Shown here: piece after piece, positions 32,857 to 39,564 of the stretch
Layout of the letters: the number at the start of each line of letters is the position of its first letter
Position numbering within the stretch: the first letter of the stretch is position 1
Source: Parcubacteria group bacterium
GTDB lineage: Bacteria; Patescibacteriota; Minisyncoccia; Phycocordibacterales; GCA-002724975
DNA: 64,000 bases
Assembly (NCBI GenBank): GCA_002724975.1
Contig: PBQF01000039.1
Location: 1 to 64,000 of the forward strand
Reading direction: 5' to 3'
Notes under the pieces: generated by a model
Seen by the model: only the letters and a program-made list of their open reading frames with translations
Database searches by the model: none
Told to the model about the DNA's origin: nothing
Made by a program: the position numbers and the translations under genes

Positions 32857-33456
32857 TTAAATTAAATTGTAACCATTAAGCTTTCGGAATTCTTTTTTGG
32901 CCCTGTAAATTCTGGTTTTAATTGCTCCAACAGATAAATTTTCCATTTTGGCAATTTCTTTCTGTGGTCTCCTTTCTATAAAGTGTAGGTGCAAAATCTT
33001 AGATAGAGTTTTCGGTAACTTTACCAAAGCTCTGGCCACATAGTCTGATACTTCTTTTTTATGTAAACTCCCCGCCGTATAAGGATCCTCTATAACTTTG
33101 GACATATTTTCAGTAAGCTCTGTGATATTTTTTCTTTTCTTTTTCAGTCTCTGATAATAAGTAAATGAAGTATTAATCAGAATCTTATACCCCCAAGATT
33201 TAAAGGAGGCACCTTCCTGTTTTTTAAACTTAGGAGCATTCAAGTAGATTTTAGTGAATGTTTCTTGAACAATATCTTCAGCATCTTCCTTGCCATGAAG
33301 AATAGATCGAGCTTTTCTAAGAAAAGCTTCTTCATAACGAGTAATCAGCACGGAAAAAATATCCGGCTTCGATATTGAGATGTTTAAGATTTCTTCATCA
33401 GACAAATCCTGATGGTCCACCTTCTCTTCTTTACCCCCTAAATTTAAAAAAGCCAT
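32857..33456 (-). CDS. RNA polymerase sigma factor, ECF (sigma-70 family)
   Basis: A 199-residue ECF-type sigma factor that would direct RNA polymerase to a special promoter set. Region 2: FSVLITRYEEAFLRKARSILHGKEDAEDIVQETFTKIYLNAPKFK, with the DAEDIVQETF core-binding helix and a conserved GYKILINTSFTYYQRLKK -10 segment. Region 4: ALVKLPKTLSKILHLHFIERRPQKEIAKMENLSVGAIKTRIYRAKKEFRKL with its HTH. The start is taken at ATG 33456 (MAFLNLGG); the longer frame reads non-homologous sequence through a palindrome. It is followed by a small membrane protein gene. Confidence 0.9.
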   Translation of the reverse strand: MAFLNLGGKEEKVDHQDLSDEEILNISISKPDIFSVLITRYEEAFLRKARSILHGKEDAEDIVQETFTKIYLNAPKFKKQEGASFKSWGYKILINTSFTYYQRLKKKRKNITELTENMSKVIEDPYTAGSLHKKEVSDYVARALVKLPKTLSKILHLHFIERRPQKEIAKMENLSVGAIKTRIYRAKKEFRKLNGYNLI

Positions 33457-33473
33457 AAATGGGTTATTGCCAG

Positions 33474-33489
33474 CCCCGCATATGCGGGG
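33474..33489. promoter_or_regulatory. 16-bp perfect palindrome between the sigma-factor gene and efp
   Basis: CCCCGCATATGCGGGG sits 18 bp before the sigma-factor ATG and about 90 bp before efp. It could be an operator or a hairpin in the sigma-factor leader. Confidence 0.6.
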
Positions 33490-33541
33490 ACCTAGCAAAC
33501 TTATAATATCTCGACCCCACTGATTATTGCAACAAGGAAGT

Positions 33542-33571
33542 TTGAAAAAGGTTACTAAATTGGTATAGAAT
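33542..33571 (+). promoter_or_regulatory. Promoter of efp
   Basis: TTGAAA (33542-33547), 18 bp, TAGAAT (33566-33571), with 7 bp to ATG, giving a leaderless mRNA prediction. Confidence 0.65.
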
Positions 33572-33578
33572 AGCAATC

Positions 33579-34139
33579 ATGTTGTCATATAATGAAATTA
33601 CACCTAAGAAATTTGTAGAACTTAATGATGAGCCGTATGAAGTAATTTCTTCACATGTTTTCAGAAAACAACAGAGAAAGCCGGTCAATCAAACAAAGTT
33701 AAAGAATCTAAAGACTGGAAAAGTGACAGAACGCTCTTTTGCCGGTTCCGAAAAGGTAGAGGAAGCTAATATAGATTCTAGAGAAATAAAATACCTTTAT
33801 AATAACAGGGGAGAATATTGGTTCTCCAATCCTGATAATCCAAAAGAAAGATTTAGTCTAGACCAAGAAAAAATCCCAGAGAGATTTAAATTTATAAAGG
33901 AAAACGATATTATCACTTCCCTTTCATTTAATAATGAAATAATCGAATTTAAAATCCCAATTAAAGTCAGTTTGAAAGTTAAGGAAGCTCCACCAGCAGT
34001 AAAGGGAAATACCTCTTCTGGTGCTAACAAAATTGTTACTCTAGAAACTGCCGCCACAGTAACCACTCCTATCTTTATTAAAGAAGGGGATATTATCGAA
34101 GTTAATACTGAAACAGGAGAATATACGGGAAGAGTTTAA
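33579..34139 (+). CDS. efp: Elongation factor P, unusual tip loop
   Basis: A 186-residue EF-P, which binds the ribosome E site and helps synthesis of polyproline stretches. All three beta-barrel domains are present: KOW-like N-domain (PKKFVELNDEPYEVISSHVF), the middle OB domain (VTERSFAGSEKVEEANIDSREIKYLYNNRGEYWFSN) and the C-terminal OB domain ending TGEYTGRV. At the tip where most EF-Ps read PGKG, this one reads FRKQQRKPVNQTKLKN: aligned from TKLKNLKTG, a Gln stands where the modified Lys (Lys34 in E. coli) is expected. How, or whether, the tip is modified is unclear. Confidence 0.93.
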   Translation: MLSYNEITPKKFVELNDEPYEVISSHVFRKQQRKPVNQTKLKNLKTGKVTERSFAGSEKVEEANIDSREIKYLYNNRGEYWFSNPDNPKERFSLDQEKIPERFKFIKENDIITSLSFNNEIIEFKIPIKVSLKVKEAPPAVKGNTSSGANKIVTLETAATVTTPIFIKEGDIIEVNTETGEYTGRV

Positions 34140-34343
34140 TTACCTTGAAACATAGGGTAAGAGACCCATGAATCTAGCCCTCTTAATAGCCTCCTCTAAC
34201 TTCCTATGATTTTTGGAGTTTATGTTCGTCTTCCGTTTGGAATTAATTCTGGCGTGGGAATTTATAAACTTCTTCAAGACTTCTGCGTCTTTGTAATCAA
34301 TATACCTTATTCCGTGTTGTGAAAAATAATCCTGTTTAGACAT
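34140..34343 (-). CDS. rpsR: 30S ribosomal protein S18 (bS18)
   Basis: A 67-residue bS18, which binds S6 in the small-subunit platform. The family core is clear: IDYKDAEVLKKFINSHARINSKRKTNINSKNHRKLEEAIKRARFMGLLPY. It is the last gene of rpsF-ssb-rpsR; rplI (L9), often next in other bacteria, is not here. It ends back to back with efp. Confidence 0.96.
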   Translation of the reverse strand: MSKQDYFSQHGIRYIDYKDAEVLKKFINSHARINSKRKTNINSKNHRKLEEAIKRARFMGLLPYVSR

Positions 34344-34345
34344 AT

Positions 34346-34789
34346 TTAGAATGGAATATCTTCTGGTTTAATATCTTCCTCTGGATACTCAATTGTATCA
34401 AGATTTTCCTTTTGAGGTGTTTGGTCTTCGGCTTCTTTTGGTGCTGGAGTAGCTCCCTTATCTCTTTTTGGACCAAATTGAACCCTGTCAGCAACAATTT
34501 CGGTCATATATTTTTTAACTCCATCATTTCCTTCCCAACTCCTGGTCTGAATTCTCCCCTCAACCAAAGCACTTGAGCCTTTCTTTAAATATTGGGCAAC
34601 ATTTTCCGCCTGCCTACCAAAAACAACAATATTATGATAATCAGTACTATCTTGTTTGTTGCCTTCTTTGTCCTTCCAAACTCTATTAGTAGCCAATGAA
34701 AAAGTTGTCACTGGAACACCGGAAGGCAGAGATCTTAACTCTGGATCTCTAGTTAAGTTTCCAATAATGATTGCTTTGTTTAAATACAT
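34346..34789 (-). CDS. ssb: Single-stranded DNA-binding protein
   Basis: A 147-residue SSB. The OB fold covers about residues 1-108 (NKAIIIGNLTRDPELRSLPSGVPVTTFSLATNRVW..., YHNIVVFGRQAENVAQYLKKGSSALVEGRIQTRSWEG). The C-terminal region is acidic and ends DIPF, the conserved tip that recruits repair and replication partners. Operon position between rpsF and rpsR is standard. Confidence 0.97.
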   Translation of the reverse strand: MYLNKAIIIGNLTRDPELRSLPSGVPVTTFSLATNRVWKDKEGNKQDSTDYHNIVVFGRQAENVAQYLKKGSSALVEGRIQTRSWEGNDGVKKYMTEIVADRVQFGPKRDKGATPAPKEAEDQTPQKENLDTIEYPEEDIKPEDIPF

Positions 34790-34794
34790 AATTG

Positions 34795-35295
34795 TTATTC
34801 AACTACTAATTCATCAATGGCTTTGTCAACTTGAACTTCTGAAATCGGCTCTTTTTCCTTTGAAGATTCTTTAGATTTCTCTTTAGGTAATGAGATACTT
34901 GGCACCATACTCGGTTTTCGAAAAATCATTTTACTTTCTCTGACCGATTTAACAAGCAAAAATCTCAAAATATTTTCCATTCTCCCCAACTCCGTCTTCA
35001 TTTTAGAAACTGAACCAGGATTAGCTTCAAACTTTATCCATCCGAAATAAGCAGTATCAAAAACTTTTTTTTCGTTACCAATAACTTTACTCATTTCGTA
35101 GGCAAGTTTTATAGACTTAGGAGCTCCCTCCTCACCAATAAAAAGACCTCCATTCTTCTCAATAACAGATTTTATATTTGAAACTTCGCCCACTAAATTT
35201 TCTTCAGCAATAATGGGAAGAAGATGAAAACCGAGCTCGTAAACCCCCAACTCGTCCCCCACCGATAATTCATTATTTTTTACTCCTTCAGCCAT
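34795..35295 (-). CDS. rpsF: 30S ribosomal protein S6 (bS6) with C-terminal extension
   Basis: A 166-residue bS6. The S6 fold is seen as YELGFHLLPIIAEENLVGEVSNIKSVIEKNGG..., KLAYEMSKVIGNEKKVFDTAYFGWIKFEANPGSVSKMKTELGRMENILRFLLVKS. Beyond it lies a charged tail of about 45 residues (Lys, Glu, Ser) not needed for the fold. The start is ATG 35295 (MAEGVKNN); the longer frame is not supported. First gene of rpsF-ssb-rpsR. Confidence 0.9.
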   Translation of the reverse strand: MAEGVKNNELSVGDELGVYELGFHLLPIIAEENLVGEVSNIKSVIEKNGGLFIGEEGAPKSIKLAYEMSKVIGNEKKVFDTAYFGWIKFEANPGSVSKMKTELGRMENILRFLLVKSVRESKMIFRKPSMVPSISLPKEKSKESSKEKEPISEVQVDKAIDELVVE

Positions 35296-35334
35296 GAAGG
35301 ACAGACTATCATGTAAATACAGCCTTTTCAAGAA

Positions 35335-35382
35335 AAACAAAACTGCCTAGGGGTCTTTCGTTTTTGATTAACCCCTGGGCAG
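35335..35382 (-). terminator. Terminator of the zinc-ribbon gene
   Basis: Arms CTGCC.AGGGGT and ACCCCT.GGCAG around a 16-18 base loop, followed on the minus strand by TTTTGTTTTT. Confidence 0.7.
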
Positions 35383-35400
35383 AAATCAACTTAGTTCTTC

Positions 35401-35874
35401 CTAGATTCTTCTTTGCCTCTGGTAGCACATGGGACAGATGGACTTGCCATCTTTTGTGCGCGTGGCCACAGACTTGTCCCTCCTGCACAAAGAGCAAGGC
35501 TCGTGTGTAGATTTGTCATGGTAGCGGGCTCTCTGGTAGCACATGGGACAGATGGACTTGCCATCTTTTGTGCGCGCGGCCACAGACTTGTCCCTCCTGC
35601 ACAAAGAGCAAGGCTCGTGTGTAGATTTGTCATGGTAGCGGGCTCGCTTATAGCACACGGGACAGATGGACTTGCCATCTTTTGTGCGCGTGGCCACAGA
35701 CTTGACCTCTTCGCACAAAGAGCAAGGCTCGTGTGTAGATTTGTCATGGTTGCGGGCTTGCATATAGCACGCACGACAAATTAGTTGACCCATCTTACGA
35801 TTTTGGGCAACTCCTTTCTTTCTTCTACCACAAACACCGCAACGCTGCTGCTGCCAGTGCCAATTACGTTTCAT
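35401..35874 (-). CDS. Tandem zinc-ribbon protein, four CxxC-CxxC units
   Basis: A 157-residue basic protein made of four zinc-ribbon-like units. Unit 1 is divergent (CGVCGRRKKGVAQNRKMGQLICRACY); units 2-4 are near identical (CSLC ... VATRTKDGKSICPMCY) with a 38-residue period. Each unit has two CxxC pairs about 16 residues apart, fitting one Zn per unit, and between units comes the spacer RARYHDKSTHEP. The pattern resembles the zinc module seen next to HNH or recombination-endonuclease-VII nucleases, but no nuclease motif is present. Probably binds nucleic acid (inference). It has its own promoter and terminator. Confidence 0.75.
   Translation of the reverse strand: MKRNWHWQQQRCGVCGRRKKGVAQNRKMGQLICRACYMQARNHDKSTHEPCSLCEEVKSVATRTKDGKSICPVCYKRARYHDKSTHEPCSLCRRDKSVAARTKDGKSICPMCYQRARYHDKSTHEPCSLCRRDKSVATRTKDGKSICPMCYQRQRRI
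35424..35765 (-). repeat. Three near-identical 114-bp tandem repeats in the zinc-ribbon gene
   Basis: The word gacttg recurs at 35471, 35585 and 35699, exactly 114 bp (38 codons) apart. The last two coding units differ by only a few bases; the first of the three has diverged more. DNA-level identity, including third codon positions, points to recent duplication. Confidence 0.9.
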
Positions 35875-35954
35875 TAGGTCGCCTTCCTCCCTTCTGGTTT
35901 AAAATAATGAAAAATAAAAAACATGAGTGCCCTGCGAGAGAAGTGTCTTGCGAG

Positions 35955-35983
35955 AGACTAGCACAGACATTACATATTGTCAA
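35955..35983 (-). promoter_or_regulatory. Promoter of the zinc-ribbon gene
   Basis: TTGACA (35978-35983), exactly 17 bp, TAGTCT (35955-35960), followed by a leader of about 75 bases with GGAGG. Confidence 0.7.
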
Positions 35984-36780
35984 AATTTTAAATTAAAGAA
36001 TTTTGAACTATTCTCAAGAAGTTTGGGTATTAATTCAGTTTCTGAAATTTTCTTTATTTCGGCAATCCTTTTTGCTACTTCAATAACATAAATGGGTTCA
36101 TTTCTTTTCCCTCTATGGGGTACAGGAGCTACAAATGGAGCATCTGTTTCAATATGTATCATTTCTAGTGGAATACTTTCTATAATCTCATTAAAGTCTT
36201 GAATATAAGTAATAAGGCCAGTGAAAGAAATGGTAAATCCAAATTTAATGTATTCTTCCGCAATTTCTTTTGTGGAAGCGAAGAAATGCGAGTTGCCTCT
36301 TAACTTGTCTTTATATTCTTTCTTTTTGGATTCCAGAATCTTAAAAACATCCAAATGTGCATCCTGCGTACCTTTGCTAGGACGTACATGGAGCATTAAA
36401 GGTAAATCATGCTTTGCGGCAAAATCAATTTGCCTTTCAAAAAGCTCTTTTTGTTTTTCTTTTTCCTCTTCATTCTTTAAACGAAAATAATCTAAACCGC
36501 ACTCCCCTATGCAAACAACTTTTGGGTTTTTTATTAATTCTTCAAAAAAACCTTCATCAAAATCATCTACCGAGTCTGTTGGATGAATACCAACACATGC
36601 CCAAATATTTTCATTCTCATTTGAAAGTTTTACAGCCAGTTCCGAAGTTTTTTTATCAACACCAATAACAATTGTCCCAACCTCTTGTTTATTCATCCTT
36701 GAAATAACCCCAGGTAAATCATCGTTGAACTCTTTCAGATTGAGATGAGAGTGTATATCTATGTATTTAATCATTCTCAC
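35980..36780 (-). CDS. tatD: TatD family metal-dependent hydrolase
   Basis: A 266-residue TatD-like DNase/hydrolase with a TIM barrel. Metal ligands are visible: DIHSHLNL near the start, E in IGECGLDYFR, H in LMLHVRPS, H in GNSHFF and D in HIETDAPFVAPVPHRGKRNEP. TatD proteins have 3'-5' exonuclease activity and act in repair or DNA turnover. A GTG at 36780 overlaps the stop of the upstream small gene (GTGA); ATG 36774 is an alternative only two codons in. Its neighbour metG is a frequent tatD partner in bacteria. Confidence 0.93.
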   Translation of the reverse strand: MRMIKYIDIHSHLNLKEFNDDLPGVISRMNKQEVGTIVIGVDKKTSELAVKLSNENENIWACVGIHPTDSVDDFDEGFFEELIKNPKVVCIGECGLDYFRLKNEEEKEKQKELFERQIDFAAKHDLPLMLHVRPSKGTQDAHLDVFKILESKKKEYKDKLRGNSHFFASTKEIAEEYIKFGFTISFTGLITYIQDFNEIIESIPLEMIHIETDAPFVAPVPHRGKRNEPIYVIEVAKRIAEIKKISETELIPKLLENSSKFFNLKF

Positions 36781-36917
36781 TCGAGCTTGCTTAAACGATG
36801 GTCATAAGTATCTAAAAGACCCCAGATACCTCTCCAAGAGGTAATAATTGCAAAAACGATTAACAAAGAATAAATGTTTGGATGATTTTTTCTAAGTCTT
36901 GAAATATTATTTTTCAT
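36777..36917 (-). CDS. Small membrane protein (46 aa) with WRGIWGLLD motif
   Basis: A 46-residue protein starting MKNNISRLRKNHPNIYSLLI. It has one hydrophobic helix and the motif WRGIWGLLDTY, which I recognise from a widespread family of small membrane proteins, usually longer with a second helix; here the second helix is missing. It sits 2 bp after the metG stop and overlaps tatD by 4 bases, so metG, this gene and tatD form one operon. Confidence 0.7.
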   Translation of the reverse strand: MKNNISRLRKNHPNIYSLLIVFAIITSWRGIWGLLDTYDHRLSKLE

Positions 36918-36919
36918 GA

Positions 36920-38362
36920 CTATTTTCTTAAGAATAATGGTTTTGGAATAACTTTTCCTTCAATTCCCTTTGATATTATTTCTGCTGTTTCTGGAAGAAA
37001 TGGCTTTAGAAGTGTGGCTATTTCATACAGACGAGTAGCAAGATAAGCAACAATCTCTTTTGCTTTTTTTTCGTCCTTCTTAATTAACTTGAAAGGCTCA
37101 GTTTCTTGAATATGTGCGTCAAGTATTCCTATTTCTCTCCAGATGTAATCGAGCGCTTTGTTAAATTCAAAGTTGTCTATATGTATTCTGAGTTTATCAA
37201 AATCCGCCCCTTTTAAAATTTCTTCCTTTTTAGGTAAAACTATCTCAACCCCATAATCAACATACATCTTCATAATTCTACTAAAGAGATTCCCGAGACC
37301 ATTGGCCAAGTTTGCATTATAGCTTTCCAATAGAATTTCTTCTGAGAAATTACTATCTTCAACAGGAGAAACGTGCCTCAAAAGATGGTATCTCAAAGTA
37401 TCAGTCCCGAATTTCTCCACAATTTCAAAAGGGTCGACGATATTGCCTATCGACTTTGATATTTTCTCACCCTTCACTGTTATAAAGCCATGGTAGAAGA
37501 TTTCGTCAGTTGTCTTAATGCCAGCAGAAATTAGCATTGCCTGCCACATTAGAGACTGGAATCTAACTTGGTCCTTACCAGCAAATTGTATTGTCTGCCC
37601 ATCATTCCAGAACTTTTGAAAATTGCCGTCTTTATCATCAGGCCAGCCAAGAGTTGAAATATAATTTGTTAGGGCGTCAAACCAAACATACATTACATGA
37701 TTTTCATCTCCCGGCACTGGTACCCCCCAAGGCATTTTTTCTTTTATTCTCGATACAGAAAAATCTTCCAAACCACTCTTAACAAAATTTATTGCTTCCT
37801 CCCTTCTCCATTTAGGAGTAATGACTTTCGGATTTTTAAGGTACTCTAGCAACTCTTTTTCATATTTACTGAATCTGAAAAAATAATTTTCTTCCTCAAC
37901 CTCTTCGAGGTTTTTTGTTGAATGGTTTGGACAACGGTTGTTTTTACACTCGTCCTCCTTTATAAAACGCTCACAAGAAATACAATAAAGTCCTTTATAA
38001 TTTTTTTTATATATATCACCTTTCTCCTGACATATTTCCCAAAGTTTTTCTGTAGCCTTAATATGATTTTCATCCGTTGTTCTTATAAAATTGTCATAAC
38101 TTAAGTTAAGAGCTTTTTTTAATTCATCAAACTTTGGGGCTAGCTCATCAACATATTCCTGAGGTTTCTTGCCCACTTCTTGGGCAGCGTTAAAAATTTT
38201 CAAACCATGCTCATCTGTTCCAGTATTAAAAAATACTTCCCGGCCCAAAAGTCTTTCGAAGCGAGCTCTGGCATCAGCCTGAATAATCTCCAATGCAAAC
38301 CCAATATGCGGTTTGGCATTAACATAAGGAAGTGTGGTTGTTTGATAGAATACTTTTTTCAT
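36920..38362 (-). CDS. metG: Methionyl-tRNA synthetase
   Basis: A 480-residue MetRS that charges tRNA-Met. The class I signature is PHIGFA near residue 20 (HIGH equivalent) and the second signature is KISKS (GEKISKSIGN). A single-knuckle zinc domain with four cysteines (CISCERFIKEDECKNNRCPNH) follows the connecting peptide. The anticodon-binding helical domain closes the protein, and no C-terminal EMAP/Trbp111 domain is attached. The start is ATG 38362 (MKKVFYQTTTLPYV). Both elongator and initiator tRNA substrates are encoded in this window. Confidence 0.96.
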   Translation of the reverse strand: MKKVFYQTTTLPYVNAKPHIGFALEIIQADARARFERLLGREVFFNTGTDEHGLKIFNAAQEVGKKPQEYVDELAPKFDELKKALNLSYDNFIRTTDENHIKATEKLWEICQEKGDIYKKNYKGLYCISCERFIKEDECKNNRCPNHSTKNLEEVEEENYFFRFSKYEKELLEYLKNPKVITPKWRREEAINFVKSGLEDFSVSRIKEKMPWGVPVPGDENHVMYVWFDALTNYISTLGWPDDKDGNFQKFWNDGQTIQFAGKDQVRFQSLMWQAMLISAGIKTTDEIFYHGFITVKGEKISKSIGNIVDPFEIVEKFGTDTLRYHLLRHVSPVEDSNFSEEILLESYNANLANGLGNLFSRIMKMYVDYGVEIVLPKKEEILKGADFDKLRIHIDNFEFNKALDYIWREIGILDAHIQETEPFKLIKKDEKKAKEIVAYLATRLYEIATLLKPFLPETAEIISKGIEGKVIPKPLFLRK

Positions 38363-38395
38363 AAAAATCAATCGGACCACTCTAGAGGTCCGATT
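38363..38395 (-). terminator. Terminator of the AI-2E-family gene
   Basis: A 9-bp stem AATCGGACC/GGTCCGATT with a self-complementary loop, followed on the minus strand by GATTTTT; it abuts the metG start codon. Confidence 0.65.
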
Positions 38396-38418
38396 AATAA
38401 AGACTCCTAGAGAAAATG

Positions 38419-39507
38419 TTACTTGGCCTCATGCATGACATGTTCTTCGACCAATTTTTTGTTGCCTACCTCGATATCATTTATAAATTCCATGATTACT
38501 GTAGCAATCGGAACAGATAGAATTATACCGAGGAAACCAGCCAATCTAACACCGATTAAAATAGAGATTATGACAAAAATGGCCGGTAGTCCAGTGACTT
38601 TCTTAACAACCAAAGGAAAAATGAGGTGGTTCTCGAACTGCTGAATGATCATATATAGAGCCATAACTATAAGACCAGTAGTTACTCCTCCCTGATCAAA
38701 ACCTAGAACAATAGCCGGAATAGCGGCCAAAATAGGCCCAAATAGAGGTATGAGCTCGAAAATAGCTGCTAATACAGCCAGAAGAAAAGCAAATTTTATA
38801 TCAAGAATAGCAAGCCCTAGATAGACTAATACACCAATTATCAGGCCCAAAACTAGCTGCCCCTGCATCCAAAGACCAATTTTAACCTGTGACCTCCTCC
38901 ATAAATCAACAATGTATTCTTGGTGCTTGGCTGGAGTAATAATTCTCAAAAAGTTACCAACACCATTTTCTTGAACTGAAAGATAAAAAGAAAGAACAAC
39001 TATTAATATAAAACTCATAGCGCCGCCGAAAATAGCACTAGCAGTTTTCCAGAATCCTTCGGTGGCACTGCCAATCATATTTTGAAACTGGCTGACAAAA
39101 TCAGTAATAGAAAGATTTTGTGATATATCCTTGACCGCTGGATTTAGAATACCTAAATCTTTATCATTAATGGGATTCCAAAAATTAATGTTATCAACAA
39201 ACTGTGGAAGATTAGTTACAAAACTTGAAACCTCTTTAAAAAGAGACGGTACAAAAGAATAAAAAAGTCCAATAAAAAAAACTGCCAAAAGAAGATAGAC
39301 CAAAATGACCGCAGGTAATCTTGGAATTTTGTGTCTTCTGAACCATTTAACAGCTGGTTCGATTGCCGAGGCAACAACTACCGAGGTAAGCATGACCAAA
39401 ACCAAGTCTCTAAAAAGGTAGAGCGCAGAAAACAAAAGAATGAAAAGTATCGACTTAATAATGGTCCCAGAATCAATATGAATATTGAGGTCTCTTCCTC
39501 CTTCCAT
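38419..39507 (-). CDS. AI-2E family transporter (PerM/UPF0118)
   Basis: A 362-residue membrane protein of the AI-2E (PerM) family, with about seven to eight helices. Family-specific parts: SAIEPAVKWFRRHKIPRLPAVILVYL near the start and the conserved ELIPLFGPILAAIPAIVLG and QQFENHLIFPLVVKKVTGLPAIFVIISILIG motifs in the C-terminal half. Members export autoinducer-like molecules or act as Na+/H+ antiporters; substrate unknown here. A TAATAA-type box about 8 bp before ATG suggests a short leader. Confidence 0.9.
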   Translation of the reverse strand: MEGGRDLNIHIDSGTIIKSILFILLFSALYLFRDLVLVMLTSVVVASAIEPAVKWFRRHKIPRLPAVILVYLLLAVFFIGLFYSFVPSLFKEVSSFVTNLPQFVDNINFWNPINDKDLGILNPAVKDISQNLSITDFVSQFQNMIGSATEGFWKTASAIFGGAMSFILIVVLSFYLSVQENGVGNFLRIITPAKHQEYIVDLWRRSQVKIGLWMQGQLVLGLIIGVLVYLGLAILDIKFAFLLAVLAAIFELIPLFGPILAAIPAIVLGFDQGGVTTGLIVMALYMIIQQFENHLIFPLVVKKVTGLPAIFVIISILIGVRLAGFLGIILSVPIATVIMEFINDIEVGNKKLVEEHVMHEAK

Positions 39508-39564
39508 TAAGATTATTATTACACTTTAGAAAAAGAGAAGCAAAGGATTAAATTTGAGCACCCC

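Noticed and set aside
35424..35765. CRISPR-like repeats
   Set aside because: The 114-bp repeats are coding and continuous, without spacers.
35413..35784. Repetitive plus-strand open frame opposite the zinc-ribbon gene
   Set aside because: It is the antisense of the 114-bp repeats; the minus strand has regular CxxC pairs, a promoter and a terminator.
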